Shown: positions 1 through 9,062, counted from the stretch's first letter. The stretch: DNA of 64,000 nucleotides from Fodinicurvata halophila (GCF_042651425.1 NZ_JBHSCW010000001.1:682001-746000), one strand, 5' to 3'. The notes: generated from the sequence alone by a model not told the origin. Made by a program: numbers and translations.

Positions 1-1
1 C

Positions 2-1180
2 CCCCTCGGCTCCATTGCCGTCACCCTGCTGTTCGTGCCAGAGGTCTCGCCGCTGACCGGCCAGCCGCGCGAGACGATCATGGGCGTGACGCTGCTGGGT
101 GCGGCCGTGGCTTCCGCCATCGCGATGCGGGCCATCCTGCTGTCCGTGCACCAGAGCCTGGGCACGCTGACCGAGGGCATGCAGCGGATGCAGGCCGGCG
201 ATTTCGAAGCGCGGATCCCCGTCGAAAGCGACGACGAGCTCGGCCAGCTGGCGGACAGCTTCAACACGCTGGCGGCCGCCCTCAAGCAAAGCCGTGAAGA
301 AGCGGCACTCCAGCAGGCCCAGCGGGAAAAGGCGGACCGGCTGTTCCACGAGGCCCAGAAGCGGGACGCGGTAGGCCGCATGGCGGCCGGCATTGCCCAT
401 GACTTCAACAACATCCTGGGCATCATCCTGGGCTACGGCGACATGTTGAAGGACAGCCTGCGCCCGGACGAGACAGGCCACAGAGGCGTCGACGAGATCA
501 TCACGGCGGCCGAAAGAGGACAGGCGCTGATCGGGCGCATCATGACCTTCACGCGCAGCGAGGAACCGGCGCGGCAGGTTCTGGACCTGAGAGAGGTTGC
601 CACGGAAACGGTCGAGTGGCTGCGGGTGACGCTGGCACCGGCGGAACTGGACCTGAAATCCTCGAACGACTCCTTGCCGGTGGAGGGCGACCCCGTCGAG
701 CTGCACCAGGTCCTGGCCAATCTCTGTGTCAACGCCGCCCAGGCGATGAAAGACTCGCCGGGCCGGATCCGCATAGAGGTGGGGTTGCTGGAGATCGACG
801 GCGGGCGTGCGGCGAGCCTGCGAGACAGCGGATCGCATGAAGACCCGCCGCGTCTCCTGCAGGAGGGCGGTACCGGCGAGGCGCACCGGACCTGGATCGG
901 CCTGCTGGCAGCCGGTCCGCATGCCCGGCTGAGCGTCGCGGATGCGGGCATCGGCATGGACGGGGAAACCCTGCAGTATATCTTCGAGCCCTATTTCACC
1001 ACCAAGGTCGTGGGGGAAGGCACGGGGCTCGGCCTGGCCGCCCTGCTGGGCATCATCCTCGATCACCAAGGAGCGATCGCGGTCACGACACAACCCGGCG
1101 CAGGGACGGAGTTCGAGATCTACCTGCCGCTTGCCGTCCTGGCCGCCGGGGTGCGGCAGGAGGAACTCGCCTGCTCCTAG
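2..1180 (+). CDS. Sensor histidine kinase (HAMP-HisKA-HATPase), 5' end outside window
   Basis: The C-terminal part of a membrane-bound two-component sensor kinase. The frame is open to the left edge, where it encodes the end of a hydrophobic segment, so the true start lies outside; the GTG at 35 is only an internal candidate. A second membrane helix is followed by a HAMP linker (about nt 110-290, with a DELGQLADSFN core). The phosphoacceptor box reads AGIAHDFNN, with His at nt 398-400. The ATP-binding domain has an N box (LANLCVNAAQAM), a G1 box (DAGIGMD) and a G2 box (GTGLGLA). The AHDFNN box is typical of the hybrid/NtrB-like HisKA subgroup, but no receiver domain follows. Its stop overlaps the stop of the convergent methyltransferase gene. 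The stimulus is unknown. Confidence 0.9.
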   Translation, partial: PLGSIAVTLLFVPEVSPLTGQPRETIMGVTLLGAAVASAIAMRAILLSVHQSLGTLTEGMQRMQAGDFEARIPVESDDELGQLADSFNTLAAALKQSREEAALQQAQREKADRLFHEAQKRDAVGRMAAGIAHDFNNILGIILGYGDMLKDSLRPDETGHRGVDEIITAAERGQALIGRIMTFTRSEEPARQVLDLREVATETVEWLRVTLAPAELDLKSSNDSLPVEGDPVELHQVLANLCVNAAQAMKDSPGRIRIEVGLLEIDGGRAASLRDSGSHEDPPRLLQEGGTGEAHRTWIGLLAAGPHARLSVADAGIGMDGETLQYIFEPYFTTKVVGEGTGLGLAALLGIILDHQGAIAVTTQPGAGTEFEIYLPLAVLAAGVRQEELACS

Positions 1181-1725
1181 CTGGAGCTCGAATCCGGGGT
1201 CTTGCTGCGGATCTTCTGGGCGCCGTGGACGTGCGGCTCCAGCGGGTCCGGCCGCACAAGGCTGCTGGCCGGGCGCGGCGGGAAGCGGCCCATGACCCGC
1301 ACGCGGTCGTACATCACAAGCGCGCCGGCCAGGGCGACATTGATGCAGAACTCCGTCGGGATCTTCACCACGACATCGCAGCGCGCCTGCATCTCCGGCG
1401 ACAGGCTGCCGCGTTCCGGCCCCAGGACATAGGCGGCCGCCACGGGGTGCTGGAAGCTGGGCAGGTCGATGGCGTCGTCGGTCAGCTCGACGCCGACCAG
1501 GCGGCAGTGGCGCGGCAGGGTCAGCGCCTCGATATCGGGAAAGTGATAGACGGGCAGGTGCTCAGCCGCCGACGAGGTGTCGGACAGGCGCACCTCCCGC
1601 TGCTTGAGGTTGGCGGCGACGGTGAAGAAGAAGCTGGCGCCGAAGGCATTGGCCGAGCGCTGCAGGCTGCCGAGGTTCATGGACTTGCTGATCCGCTCGA
1701 CACCGATTCCGAAATATCCACGCAT
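1177..1725 (-). CDS. SpoU/TrmH-family RNA 2'-O-methyltransferase
   Basis: Predicted SAM-dependent 2'-O-ribose methyltransferase of the SPOUT (SpoU) superfamily, acting on tRNA or rRNA. The sequence shows the SpoU N-terminal block (SMNLGSLQRSANAFGA), the second motif (YVLGPERGSLS) and the third motif (IPTEFCINVALAGALVMYDR), which together form the knotted SAM site. I chose the ATG at 1725 (MRGYFGIGVE) because the family signature begins right there; an in-frame ATG at 1803 would add 26 low-complexity, Arg-rich residues. That upstream start has a GAGGGG in front of it, so it cannot be excluded. The C-terminus is a short polar tail. The target nucleotide cannot be told from sequence. Confidence 0.85.
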   Translation of the reverse strand: MRGYFGIGVERISKSMNLGSLQRSANAFGASFFFTVAANLKQREVRLSDTSSAAEHLPVYHFPDIEALTLPRHCRLVGVELTDDAIDLPSFQHPVAAAYVLGPERGSLSPEMQARCDVVVKIPTEFCINVALAGALVMYDRVRVMGRFPPRPASSLVRPDPLEPHVHGAQKIRSKTPDSSSS

Positions 1726-1835
1726 GGGGCGGAACTTGCACAGTCCGGAGCCTTTGGGCAAGGTCCTTGTCGCCGCAGTCCGCACCCGGATGCGGCGCCT
1801 CATGAGACCCCTCGTTCATCAAGGATTGCCAATCC

Positions 1836-2876
1836 ATGTCGTCTTCCGCGCCACAGTCCGACAGCGGCTCACCCAATCCCGTGCTGGTGGAGGTCACCCG
1901 CGGGGACCTGGTGGAGAGTCGTCACCGGGCCGCCGTTGCCGTGGTGGATGCAGCCGGCAGTGTCCTGATGTCCGCCGGCAACATCGGCCATCCGGTCTAT
2001 CCGCGCTCGGCAATCAAGCAGCTGCAGGCGCTGGCCCTGGTGGAGAGCGGCGCCGCCGAGGCCTTCGGCTGCAGCGATGCGGAGATCACCCTTGCCTGCG
2101 CCAGCCACAACGGCGAGCCGCGGCATGTGGAGGTGGCGCAGGCCTGGCTGAAGCGCCTGGGGCTTTCCGAAACCGACCTGGAGTGCGGCGCCCACGCGCC
2201 CAAGGACACTACGGCGGCCGAGGCCCTGTTGCGCGCCGGCGAGAGCCCGACGACCCTGCACAACAACTGCTCGGGCAAGCATGTGGGCTACCTGGCCACG
2301 GCTCTGCACCTGGGCGCGCCGACGCGGGGCTATATCCGCATCGAGCATCCGGTGCAGCAGCGCATCCTGGGTATCCTGGAGATGATGAGCGGCTGCGAGC
2401 TGCGCAATGCGCCGCGCGGCATCGACGGCTGCGGCATCCCGCAGATCGCCATTCCGCTGAGCCATGTGGCGCTGGCCTTCGCCCAGTTTGCTGATCCCGT
2501 GGACCAACCGGAGCGCCGCCAGGCGGCCTGCGAACGCATCTGTTCGGCCATGGCGGCGCACCCCTTCCTGGTGGCGGGCAGCAATCGCTTCTGCACACGC
2601 GTCATGGAGGCGACGCAGGGCCGGGTGCTGGTCAAGACAGGCGCGGAAGGCGTCTTCTCCATCATCTTGCCTGAAATGGGCATCGGCGTAGCCCTCAAGA
2701 TCGACGATGGCGCCACCCGCGCCGCTGAAGTCGCGGCGGGCCGGGTGCTGGAGAAGCTGAATCTGATCGATGACGACGCCCGCGCAGCGCTCTCCGACCT
2801 GCTGGTCCAGCCGGTGAAGAACGTCGTCGGCCGGCAGGTCGGACAGGTCCGCGTGGCACAGGACAGCCCTTTCTAA
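1836..2876 (+). CDS. L-asparaginase, Rhizobium-type (asparaginase II family)
   Basis: Hydrolyses L-asparagine to aspartate and ammonia. It belongs to the PF06089 family typified by the inducible asparaginase of Rhizobium etli, unrelated to the classical bacterial type I/II enzymes. Visible family marks are the SxxK pair in YPRSAIKQ, the CASHNGEPRH block, the HNNCSGKH motif and IDGCGIP; the two Cys sit in the last two motifs and correspond to the metal-binding cysteines known for this family. The length of 346 aa is usual. The ATG at 1836 is preceded by AAGGA. It is transcribed away from the SpoU methyltransferase gene, across a short shared intergenic region. Confidence 0.92.
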   Translation: MSSSAPQSDSGSPNPVLVEVTRGDLVESRHRAAVAVVDAAGSVLMSAGNIGHPVYPRSAIKQLQALALVESGAAEAFGCSDAEITLACASHNGEPRHVEVAQAWLKRLGLSETDLECGAHAPKDTTAAEALLRAGESPTTLHNNCSGKHVGYLATALHLGAPTRGYIRIEHPVQQRILGILEMMSGCELRNAPRGIDGCGIPQIAIPLSHVALAFAQFADPVDQPERRQAACERICSAMAAHPFLVAGSNRFCTRVMEATQGRVLVKTGAEGVFSIILPEMGIGVALKIDDGATRAAEVAAGRVLEKLNLIDDDARAALSDLLVQPVKNVVGRQVGQVRVAQDSPF

Positions 2877-2886
2877 GCCGATTTCC

Positions 2887-5448
2887 TTAGAACCTGATTG
2901 ATAATTCGAGGCGTCCGATGTGGTCCTGGCTGCCGGGCGCAAGCTGGCCTTCGTAGGTGGCGGACAGGCGGGAGGTTTCACTGAGCGAGATGCCGAGACC
3001 GGCTTCGAGGACCGCGGCATCCCGGGCGATCGGCGTGCCGGACACCGTGAAACTCTCTCCACCCTGGAAACGCTGAGTCACCGAGGGGGTGCGATCCCCG
3101 AAGGCGTGGCGCCAGCCCAGACCGCCGTAAAGGTCGATCCTGGTGTCCCGAACCTCGAAATCCGTTCCCGCCCGGAATCCCAGTGTGGTGTAGAAGGTGT
3201 TCTCGGTGCTCCGATCGCTTTCCAGGGCGGCGGCGCCACCTTCTTCGTCGTAGCCCTCTGTGGTGTGTCGCAGCCAGGCCAAGCCACCATAGGGCTCCAG
3301 CGTGGCCTCCTCCAGTTCCATGCGATAGCCCAGTTCACCGAACAGCTGCAGGCTGCGCGCGGAATAGTCGGACGTCAGCTTGTCGTTGAAGCCCTGGAAG
3401 TTCACTTGACGCTGGGCATCCACCTCGTGCCAGGTGAAGCTGCTGCCCAGGCTCAGGCCCAAACGGCCCGGTCCCCCCACATCGAATGCGCGGCCGCCGT
3501 AAAGGCCCAGGTGGTAACTGTCCACGTTGCTGCCGGCATTGCGGTTGTCGCTGTTCACATCCGAGCGGCTGTAGCCGGCGAAGCCGCCCAGGGTCCAATC
3601 CCCTGCGATACGCCCGTCCAGCCCAGCCAGCAGACCGCCGGTGCGATAGCTGGCCTCGGCCGTGTCGTCGTCGTCAGAGGTCCGGCCCCAACCGCCGAAG
3701 GCCTGGGCCCAGGCGCGGTGGCGCAGGCTCTCGCCCTGTGGGCTGCGTTCGGCGGTGGCGAGGCCGGGCAGAGGCCGGCTGGAGGCCAGCTGCGTCTCGC
3801 GCGGCGTGCGCTGGACCTGCTGGAGGCCGCCAACGCCGCTGTTGGAGAAGATTCGGCCCAGGGCGCGGTTCTGGATCAGGTTCTGGACCACCTGTCCGGC
3901 CTGGGTCAGCGCCGTCTGGGTCGAAGGCCTGGTGTCGCCGGATAGCTGGTTGAAGGCCTTCTGCAGGCCGTTTTCGCTACCGGTATAGGTCAGGATGGCA
4001 TCGTAGAGCGCGTTGCCGGGGCCCAGACTCTCGATCGCTCCGCCCGTGGATTTCTGGTTCCCGCTACGACCCTTGTCCCGAAAGTCGGTGTCATTGCGGG
4101 TCAGTTCCAGGTCCACAGTATGCGTATCATAGGACAGGCTGGGGTCCAGGAAGATGTAGTCCGATGTAACGTCGGCGAATTCCGTGCCGCCGAAACCGCT
4201 GTTGGCGGTCAGGATGGTGTAGCTGGACGAGGGGTCGTACTCCCCGTCCAAGCCCACATGGCGTACTGTTCCGCCACTCAGGTCCGCAGCACCCGTGACA
4301 TGAGTGTGATCGGCATCGCTGCCGGCGGGGTCTACCTCGACCTCGTAGACAGAGCCGGACTGGAAGGTCAGATTGCCGTCTACCGTCAGCTCTCCGATGG
4401 AATTTCCGGGTGCCAGCGTGCCGCCAGAAGCCAGCGTTGTATCGCCGAGGGTTCCATCGCCGCCCAGCGTGCCACCGTCAACGGTCGTCGTACCGCCAAG
4501 GTGCGCGCCATCGTCGATCCTGAGAGTACCGGACGATACGGTTGTCTGTCCCATGAAGCCGGCGCTGTTGCCACTGAATGTCGTTGTACCGGAGAGATGT
4601 CGTATCTCCATCTCCGCGTTACCTGAGAAACTGTGAAAGCTTGGCGAGAATTCGTAATCGCTGCTGTCGTGATTGAAGATGACGGTCCCATCACCATAGC
4701 CGAATTCGATCTCGTCAACATCGAGAACACCGGGTTGTAGAGGACTGGCCCCTTCCTCTGCACCGATGTTGAGGGTGCCTGTGGAGTTTATGTACCGAGC
4801 CAGAATCAGCGTGCCGGAATTGGTCCATTTCGAATCGCTGCCGCTAAGCGTGACAGTGCCTTCGCTTCCGCTCAATCTGCCGATGTAGCTGTCCACTGAG
4901 GTAACGTGCCCACCCTCTTCGATCACAAGCGTGCCGGTGCCTTGGTGTCCAACTGTCAGATCATCGTTATTGGACCAGGATGACCCGTGGCCGCTGACGG
5001 TCATGGACCCGCTTCCTGTGGAGAACGCTCCGATATAGCCGGTGCTGCTATGCAGCACGGCGCCGTCCTTGATTTCGGCTATACCTGTGCCGTCCCATCC
5101 CAGGACAAAAAATTTCCCGGATGAGAGCCTAAGAGCGGAGTTCGAATCCCTTATGATCAACGTGCCATCGGAGCCGTTCTCATAGCCAACCCTGACCTCC
5201 TCACTATACACCTCGCCTCCGTCTTCGATAATCAGACTTCCTGTGCCTGTCGAGCCGACGGTGAGGTCTCCGTTGGTATAGAAGGGGGAGCCTTGATTCC
5301 CTTCCGGGAGGGTGGAGCTTCCTGCCTCAACTTCACCCTCAACCTCGATGGATTGCGCGGCTGCAGCAAGGGGGGAAAGGGCGAGCGCGGCCTGCAGGAC
5401 GATGGCAAGGCACACGCGGCCGATGCTTGGGAGTGTAAGTCTTCTCAT
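2887..5448 (-). CDS. Autotransporter with C-terminal beta-barrel (type Va secretion)
   Basis: A self-secreted outer-membrane protein of about 853 aa. It starts with a signal peptide (basic MRRL, hydrophobic core, AAAAQS cleavage region). The passenger holds repeated blocks of the form LTVGxxGTGxLxIxxGG, typical of beta-helical autotransporter-associated repeats. The last ~270 residues (from the HRAWAQAFGGWG region) form the autotransporter barrel and end in LSIRF, with the C-terminal aromatic that BAM recognises. The passenger contains four N-X-S/T sequons (NGS, NST, NLT, NDT); NLT has Asp at -2, fitting the bacterial D/E-X-N-X-S/T rule. I use ATG 5448; a TTG five codons upstream is possible. 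It lies beside the glycosylation locus, but no functional link is proven. Confidence 0.9.
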   Translation of the reverse strand: MRRLTLPSIGRVCLAIVLQAALALSPLAAAAQSIEVEGEVEAGSSTLPEGNQGSPFYTNGDLTVGSTGTGSLIIEDGGEVYSEEVRVGYENGSDGTLIIRDSNSALRLSSGKFFVLGWDGTGIAEIKDGAVLHSSTGYIGAFSTGSGSMTVSGHGSSWSNNDDLTVGHQGTGTLVIEEGGHVTSVDSYIGRLSGSEGTVTLSGSDSKWTNSGTLILARYINSTGTLNIGAEEGASPLQPGVLDVDEIEFGYGDGTVIFNHDSSDYEFSPSFHSFSGNAEMEIRHLSGTTTFSGNSAGFMGQTTVSSGTLRIDDGAHLGGTTTVDGGTLGGDGTLGDTTLASGGTLAPGNSIGELTVDGNLTFQSGSVYEVEVDPAGSDADHTHVTGAADLSGGTVRHVGLDGEYDPSSSYTILTANSGFGGTEFADVTSDYIFLDPSLSYDTHTVDLELTRNDTDFRDKGRSGNQKSTGGAIESLGPGNALYDAILTYTGSENGLQKAFNQLSGDTRPSTQTALTQAGQVVQNLIQNRALGRIFSNSGVGGLQQVQRTPRETQLASSRPLPGLATAERSPQGESLRHRAWAQAFGGWGRTSDDDDTAEASYRTGGLLAGLDGRIAGDWTLGGFAGYSRSDVNSDNRNAGSNVDSYHLGLYGGRAFDVGGPGRLGLSLGSSFTWHEVDAQRQVNFQGFNDKLTSDYSARSLQLFGELGYRMELEEATLEPYGGLAWLRHTTEGYDEEGGAAALESDRSTENTFYTTLGFRAGTDFEVRDTRIDLYGGLGWRHAFGDRTPSVTQRFQGGESFTVSGTPIARDAAVLEAGLGISLSETSRLSATYEGQLAPGSQDHIGRLELSIRF

Positions 5449-5542
5449 GGCCTCTCGACGCAATGTTTCTGGTTTTCGCGCCGTAGCGCTTTTAGTGGTC
5501 GATACGAACGGACAGTGTGAATAGCAGTATTACCTTTAAAAT

Positions 5543-6712
5543 TCATGAAAACTTTGATGTTTCGGTTTCAAGTTGCCGTGCATAGGTGAGAATGCTGTCC
5601 ATGAAATGCCGGTGCGAATAGGCTTGGGCACGCTGTTCACAATGCCGGCGTAAGCTCGCCAGATGGTCCGGGCCTTCGAGGCAGGCAGCCACCCGCTCGA
5701 CTGCGGTCTCTTCGTTGTCCCACAGCAGACGCTTGTCCTCGACGATGGCGGCTGCGCCGCCCGACTCGTGCACGAAGGGCAGGACTCCCAGTTGCAGCAT
5801 CTCGGCGACGACGATCCCGAAGTGCTCGTCGACCATGGCATGAATCCCATAGCGGCATTCCCCGGCAATGGTCAGCATTTCGGCGCGCGGTAAGTCCAGG
5901 TGCAGCTTCACCCAGGATCCAACTCGCGCCGCCTTTTCCTGGATTTGTTGGAGGTAGTCCCTGTCTTGGGAAAAGCCGCAGATATAGAGTTCAAGCCCGT
6001 GGCCGCGGGCGCGCAGACGCCGGACGATCTCGATGACGTCCAGTTGGCGTTTTTCACGAGATATCCGGCCCAGGCATACGACCGCTTGCTTGCGCGCCGC
6101 CCAATCCATGGCGCCGTCCGGGATGACCGCGGGCGGATGAAGTGTATCGGCCTCCTGGCCATACCATTGGCGATAGAGACTGGCCGTCCAGTGCGAGTTG
6201 GCAAGGGTGGTGTTCTGCCGGACCCGTTCCGGATCGTAGTTGCCGATGATCCTGCAAAGCTTCCTGTAGGCCAGAACCAAAAGGCTGTGGTGGTACCAGC
6301 GCAGGTCGGTGTCGGGCCGTGGCCAGTACAGCCAGGGGAAGTGGATGTATTGGAGCAGCGGGCGCTTGAGATCCGTTTCGTTCGAGGTCGATACGATCAC
6401 GGCCGGCTCGCGGTGCCGAACCAGGCGTTGGGCAATCCGCATCAGCAGCATGGATTTGAGAAGAACCAGACGGCCGGCGGAGAGTCGGAAAAGTCTGCGC
6501 AGCCACGCCGGTGCATGGATGACTTCAAGGTTCGATAGCTTTGCCAACCTGGTCCCGTAGGTTGCATCCAGCATCGCAAGGTCGGCCGGAGCCCAGGAGA
6601 CGATGGTGACACGATAGCGCTCTGCCAGCGCCTGGGCCGTCCAGAGTCCGACAGCCAGCCCACCGCCCCGTTCCCGTAGGTTGCCGATGAAGAGGAGAGC
6701 ATCGGGTTTCAT
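5543..6712 (-). CDS. GT4 glycosyltransferase, Alg11-like
   Basis: Retaining glycosyltransferase of the GT-B fold, family GT4, 389 aa. The donor-site motif EHFGIVVAE (residues 296-304, E-x7-E) sits in the context YGIHAMVDEHFGI, followed by HESGG. This resembles the signature of eukaryotic Alg11 mannosyltransferase (HTMWNEHFGIG, NSGG) more than ordinary LPS GT4 enzymes. The N-terminal half has a QYIHFP element (121-126), comparable to the YVHYP of Alg11, and a GRISREK loop (215-221). Alg11 adds alpha-1,2-mannoses to the lipid-linked core on the cytosolic face; here the sugar is inferred. The start overlaps the stop of the Alg1-like gene by 4 nt, so the two are translated together. No membrane anchor is obvious. 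Confidence 0.85.
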   Translation of the reverse strand: MKPDALLFIGNLRERGGGLAVGLWTAQALAERYRVTIVSWAPADLAMLDATYGTRLAKLSNLEVIHAPAWLRRLFRLSAGRLVLLKSMLLMRIAQRLVRHREPAVIVSTSNETDLKRPLLQYIHFPWLYWPRPDTDLRWYHHSLLVLAYRKLCRIIGNYDPERVRQNTTLANSHWTASLYRQWYGQEADTLHPPAVIPDGAMDWAARKQAVVCLGRISREKRQLDVIEIVRRLRARGHGLELYICGFSQDRDYLQQIQEKAARVGSWVKLHLDLPRAEMLTIAGECRYGIHAMVDEHFGIVVAEMLQLGVLPFVHESGGAAAIVEDKRLLWDNEETAVERVAACLEGPDHLASLRRHCEQRAQAYSHRHFMDSILTYARQLETETSKFS

Positions 6713-7935
6713 GAAAGCAACCTCTGGAACAGGGGCAACGCGGCTCTGGTCCAGGCCGCTTCCCAGTGATCGGCGCGGGACTCGACGCGCCCCCTGGGCC
6801 TGTCGTTCGAAAGGAGCTGTTCCAGGTGGCGCGCGAGTCCGGCGGCATCCGTGAAAGTTGCCGCCCCGGAAAGTCCGTCCAGCCCCTCTCGCAGGGCGGG
6901 ACCGTAGTCCAGGGCAAGGACGGGCAGGCAGGCCGCCTCCATGTCTATGATCTTCATGGGAAAGTCGAGACCGGAGGCCGAGCGGTGCAGGCTGATGCCG
7001 GCATCAGCCCGGGCCAGCAGCTCCAGGTAGGCCGGATGCGACAGCCAGGCGGTCTCGATACGAAGGTTGTGACGTTCGAACTCGGCGGCGCGTTTTTCGA
7101 AATCCGCGCGTCCCGGCCCCTTGCCGGTGGCCATTACATGCAGGCCGCGGCCCGGTGGAAGTGTGACCTGGCGGAGCGCATCCAGCAGCAGATCCATGTC
7201 TTCGTCCAGGCTCCAGCTCGTCGGGCTGACCAGGGTTCGCCACTGCAGTCCGGCTTCCGGTTCATGGGGTGGTGCATTGTCTGCAAGGCTGGCGGTCTGT
7301 TGCAGCCCGGAGGGCCGGTCGCGCAGAACGGTCACCTCCCGATCCAGGCGCGCCTGCAGATGATCCGCCATGGCCCGGGTTACGGCGAGGTGTCCGCTCG
7401 CTCTTCGGCCGGTTCGGCTTTCCAGGCCGCGCAGGACGGCCACGGCAGGATGGCGCGGACCCAGCTTCAAGGCGGCCATGGCGTGCGACAGGTTATGCCA
7501 GTCGATCACCAGCGGGATCCCCTGCCGCCTGGCAGCGCGCGCCGCCAGTGCGACGCCGGGCGCAACGGGCGGCACCTGCACGAACAGCAGGTCCGCGCCT
7601 GCAACGGCATGCCTGAGATGGCCACGGAGGTCGCCGGCCATGCGGGCCATGTGGCGCAGCGCGCCAACCAGCGGCAGGCGGGACGAAGGCCGACTGCTGT
7701 TCCGGCCGCTTCCCGCAAGGGCCGTTATGGCAAGGCGTTCGTGGGTGAAGGGAAAGTCCCGGGCTGCGCCATAGCCCTGCAGGTTCACCGCGGCGCCCGC
7801 CTCCAGAAGCATATGGACATGGGCGGCCATGCGTGGCGACTGCTCCAGGGGCCCCTGAACCAGTACGAGGATCCTGCGACCTGAAAGCGCCCTGATATTG
7901 GAGTCCTCGGTAAAAGCTGGCATATATCGGGCCAT
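6709..7935 (-). CDS. Alg1-like (GT33) mannosyltransferase
   Basis: Likely adds the first mannose (beta-1,4) to a lipid-linked di-HexNAc, as Alg1 does in eukaryotes. Four separate blocks match the Alg1 pattern: DWHN (145-148) followed by a LGPRHPAVAVLRGLE stretch and LAVTRAMADHL; the donor-site block PTSWSLDED (238-246); ATGKGP (269-274); and SGLDFPMKIIDM with CLPVLALDYG (321 onward). GT33 is known mainly from eukaryotes, so its presence here is unusual. The 408-aa length is close to Alg1 minus its N-terminal anchor. The start is uncertain: ATG at 7935 or at 7923, neither with a good ribosome site. Only 23 nt separate it from the divergent MurG-like gene. Confidence 0.85.
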   Translation of the reverse strand: MARYMPAFTEDSNIRALSGRRILVLVQGPLEQSPRMAAHVHMLLEAGAAVNLQGYGAARDFPFTHERLAITALAGSGRNSSRPSSRLPLVGALRHMARMAGDLRGHLRHAVAGADLLFVQVPPVAPGVALAARAARRQGIPLVIDWHNLSHAMAALKLGPRHPAVAVLRGLESRTGRRASGHLAVTRAMADHLQARLDREVTVLRDRPSGLQQTASLADNAPPHEPEAGLQWRTLVSPTSWSLDEDMDLLLDALRQVTLPPGRGLHVMATGKGPGRADFEKRAAEFERHNLRIETAWLSHPAYLELLARADAGISLHRSASGLDFPMKIIDMEAACLPVLALDYGPALREGLDGLSGAATFTDAAGLARHLEQLLSNDRPRGRVESRADHWEAAWTRAALPLFQRLLS

Positions 7936-7958
7936 CAGGTGGAAGGACGGGGAAGAGG

Positions 7959-9062
7959 ATGAAGGATGTTACCATCGGATTTTCCGGTGGGCATACCGCA
8001 GGCCATGTCATGCCCATTGTCGCATTGGCAGAAGCCTGGCGGACCCATTACCCGGGGGATCACCTGATCTGCTACGGCTCGCCCGATGGGCTCGAAGCGG
8101 AATTACTACGTGGTTTCGACTTGTCTTTCCAGTCCTTGCCCGCCCTGCCGGAACAAGGCGGCGGAATTCTCCGGCGTCTCGCAGCCTATCGGGCCGCCGC
8201 CGGAGGCTTTCTGGCCGGGCGGCGCGACATGCGTCGCAGACGGCTCGATGCCCTGATCTGTTTTGGCGGTTTTGCCTGTGTAGGGGCTGGCCTGGCTGCC
8301 GCCAGCCTGGGGTGCCCGCTGGTTGTCTTCGAGGCCAATGCACGGCCGGGTCGGGCCAATCGACTCCTGGCGCCCTTCGCGTCGCTGAAACTCGTCGCAA
8401 TGTCGGAGATACGCTCTTTCGCTTCCTGGAAGAACGCACTGTCCATGGAGCTTCCCCTGCGTGCACCTGAGGCCTGGGTCGACTCTAAAACCAGGGACAG
8501 TCGCCCGACCCGCCTGTTGATAACCGGGGGCACCTTCGGCAGCGATGTACTGAATCGGGAAGCTCCCGGACTGATCGCGCTCCTTGCCGGCCGTGGCCGC
8601 AGGCTCGAGGTCCATCATCAGGCCGGCACGGACAAGAAAGAGACTGTCGAGAAAGCCTATCGTGTGGCGGGGCCGAGCGATGGGATCGCCAAGGTAACGG
8701 TCAGCGGATTTGACCCGGAACTGTACAGGCGGTGGGGCTGGGCCGATGCAGCGCTCTGCTCCGCCGGGGCGGGAACGCTGGCCGAGATGGCAGCCTCCGG
8801 CACGGGAGGTCTGGTGGTGCCCCAGGCGGCGGTGGCCGACGGCCACCAGGAAGCCAATGCCCGGGCCTTGGCCGCGCGCCAGGGCCTGACCTGGCTGGCC
8901 GAACGGGACTGGCGCAGTGACACGGTTGCCGACCATCTGGAGGAAGTGTTCGATGCACCACGGCGCACTTGCACCGCGCCCGTGCGGGACCTCACGGAGA
9001 CCGTCTCGACCCTTCGCGCGCACTGCCTGAAACAAGACAGGCAGGAAAGGCGCGAAACGTGA
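7959..9062 (+). CDS. MurG/Alg13-Alg14-like GT28 glycosyltransferase
   Basis: A 367-aa GT-B enzyme related to MurG, the peptidoglycan GlcNAc transferase, and to the two-piece Alg13/Alg14 enzyme that adds the second GlcNAc in the dolichol pathway. The N-terminal glycine loop reads GGHTAGHVMP (residues 10-19), like the MurG GGTGGH. The C-terminal donor domain has the SAGAGTLAEM block near residue 267, followed by VPQAAVADGHQEANA. It is not the cell's murG, because the neighbours are glycan genes and not mur/fts genes. A GGGGAAGAGG lies directly before the ATG. It heads an operon with tight overlaps: FkbM, then STT3. I infer that it builds a HexNAc-HexNAc-PP-polyprenol. Confidence 0.85.
   Translation: MKDVTIGFSGGHTAGHVMPIVALAEAWRTHYPGDHLICYGSPDGLEAELLRGFDLSFQSLPALPEQGGGILRRLAAYRAAAGGFLAGRRDMRRRRLDALICFGGFACVGAGLAAASLGCPLVVFEANARPGRANRLLAPFASLKLVAMSEIRSFASWKNALSMELPLRAPEAWVDSKTRDSRPTRLLITGGTFGSDVLNREAPGLIALLAGRGRRLEVHHQAGTDKKETVEKAYRVAGPSDGIAKVTVSGFDPELYRRWGWADAALCSAGAGTLAEMAASGTGGLVVPQAAVADGHQEANARALAARQGLTWLAERDWRSDTVADHLEEVFDAPRRTCTAPVRDLTETVSTLRAHCLKQDRQERRET

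Noticed and set aside
1869..3062. 397-codon minus-strand frame
   Set aside because: Antisense of the asparaginase gene; the conserved motifs are on the plus strand.
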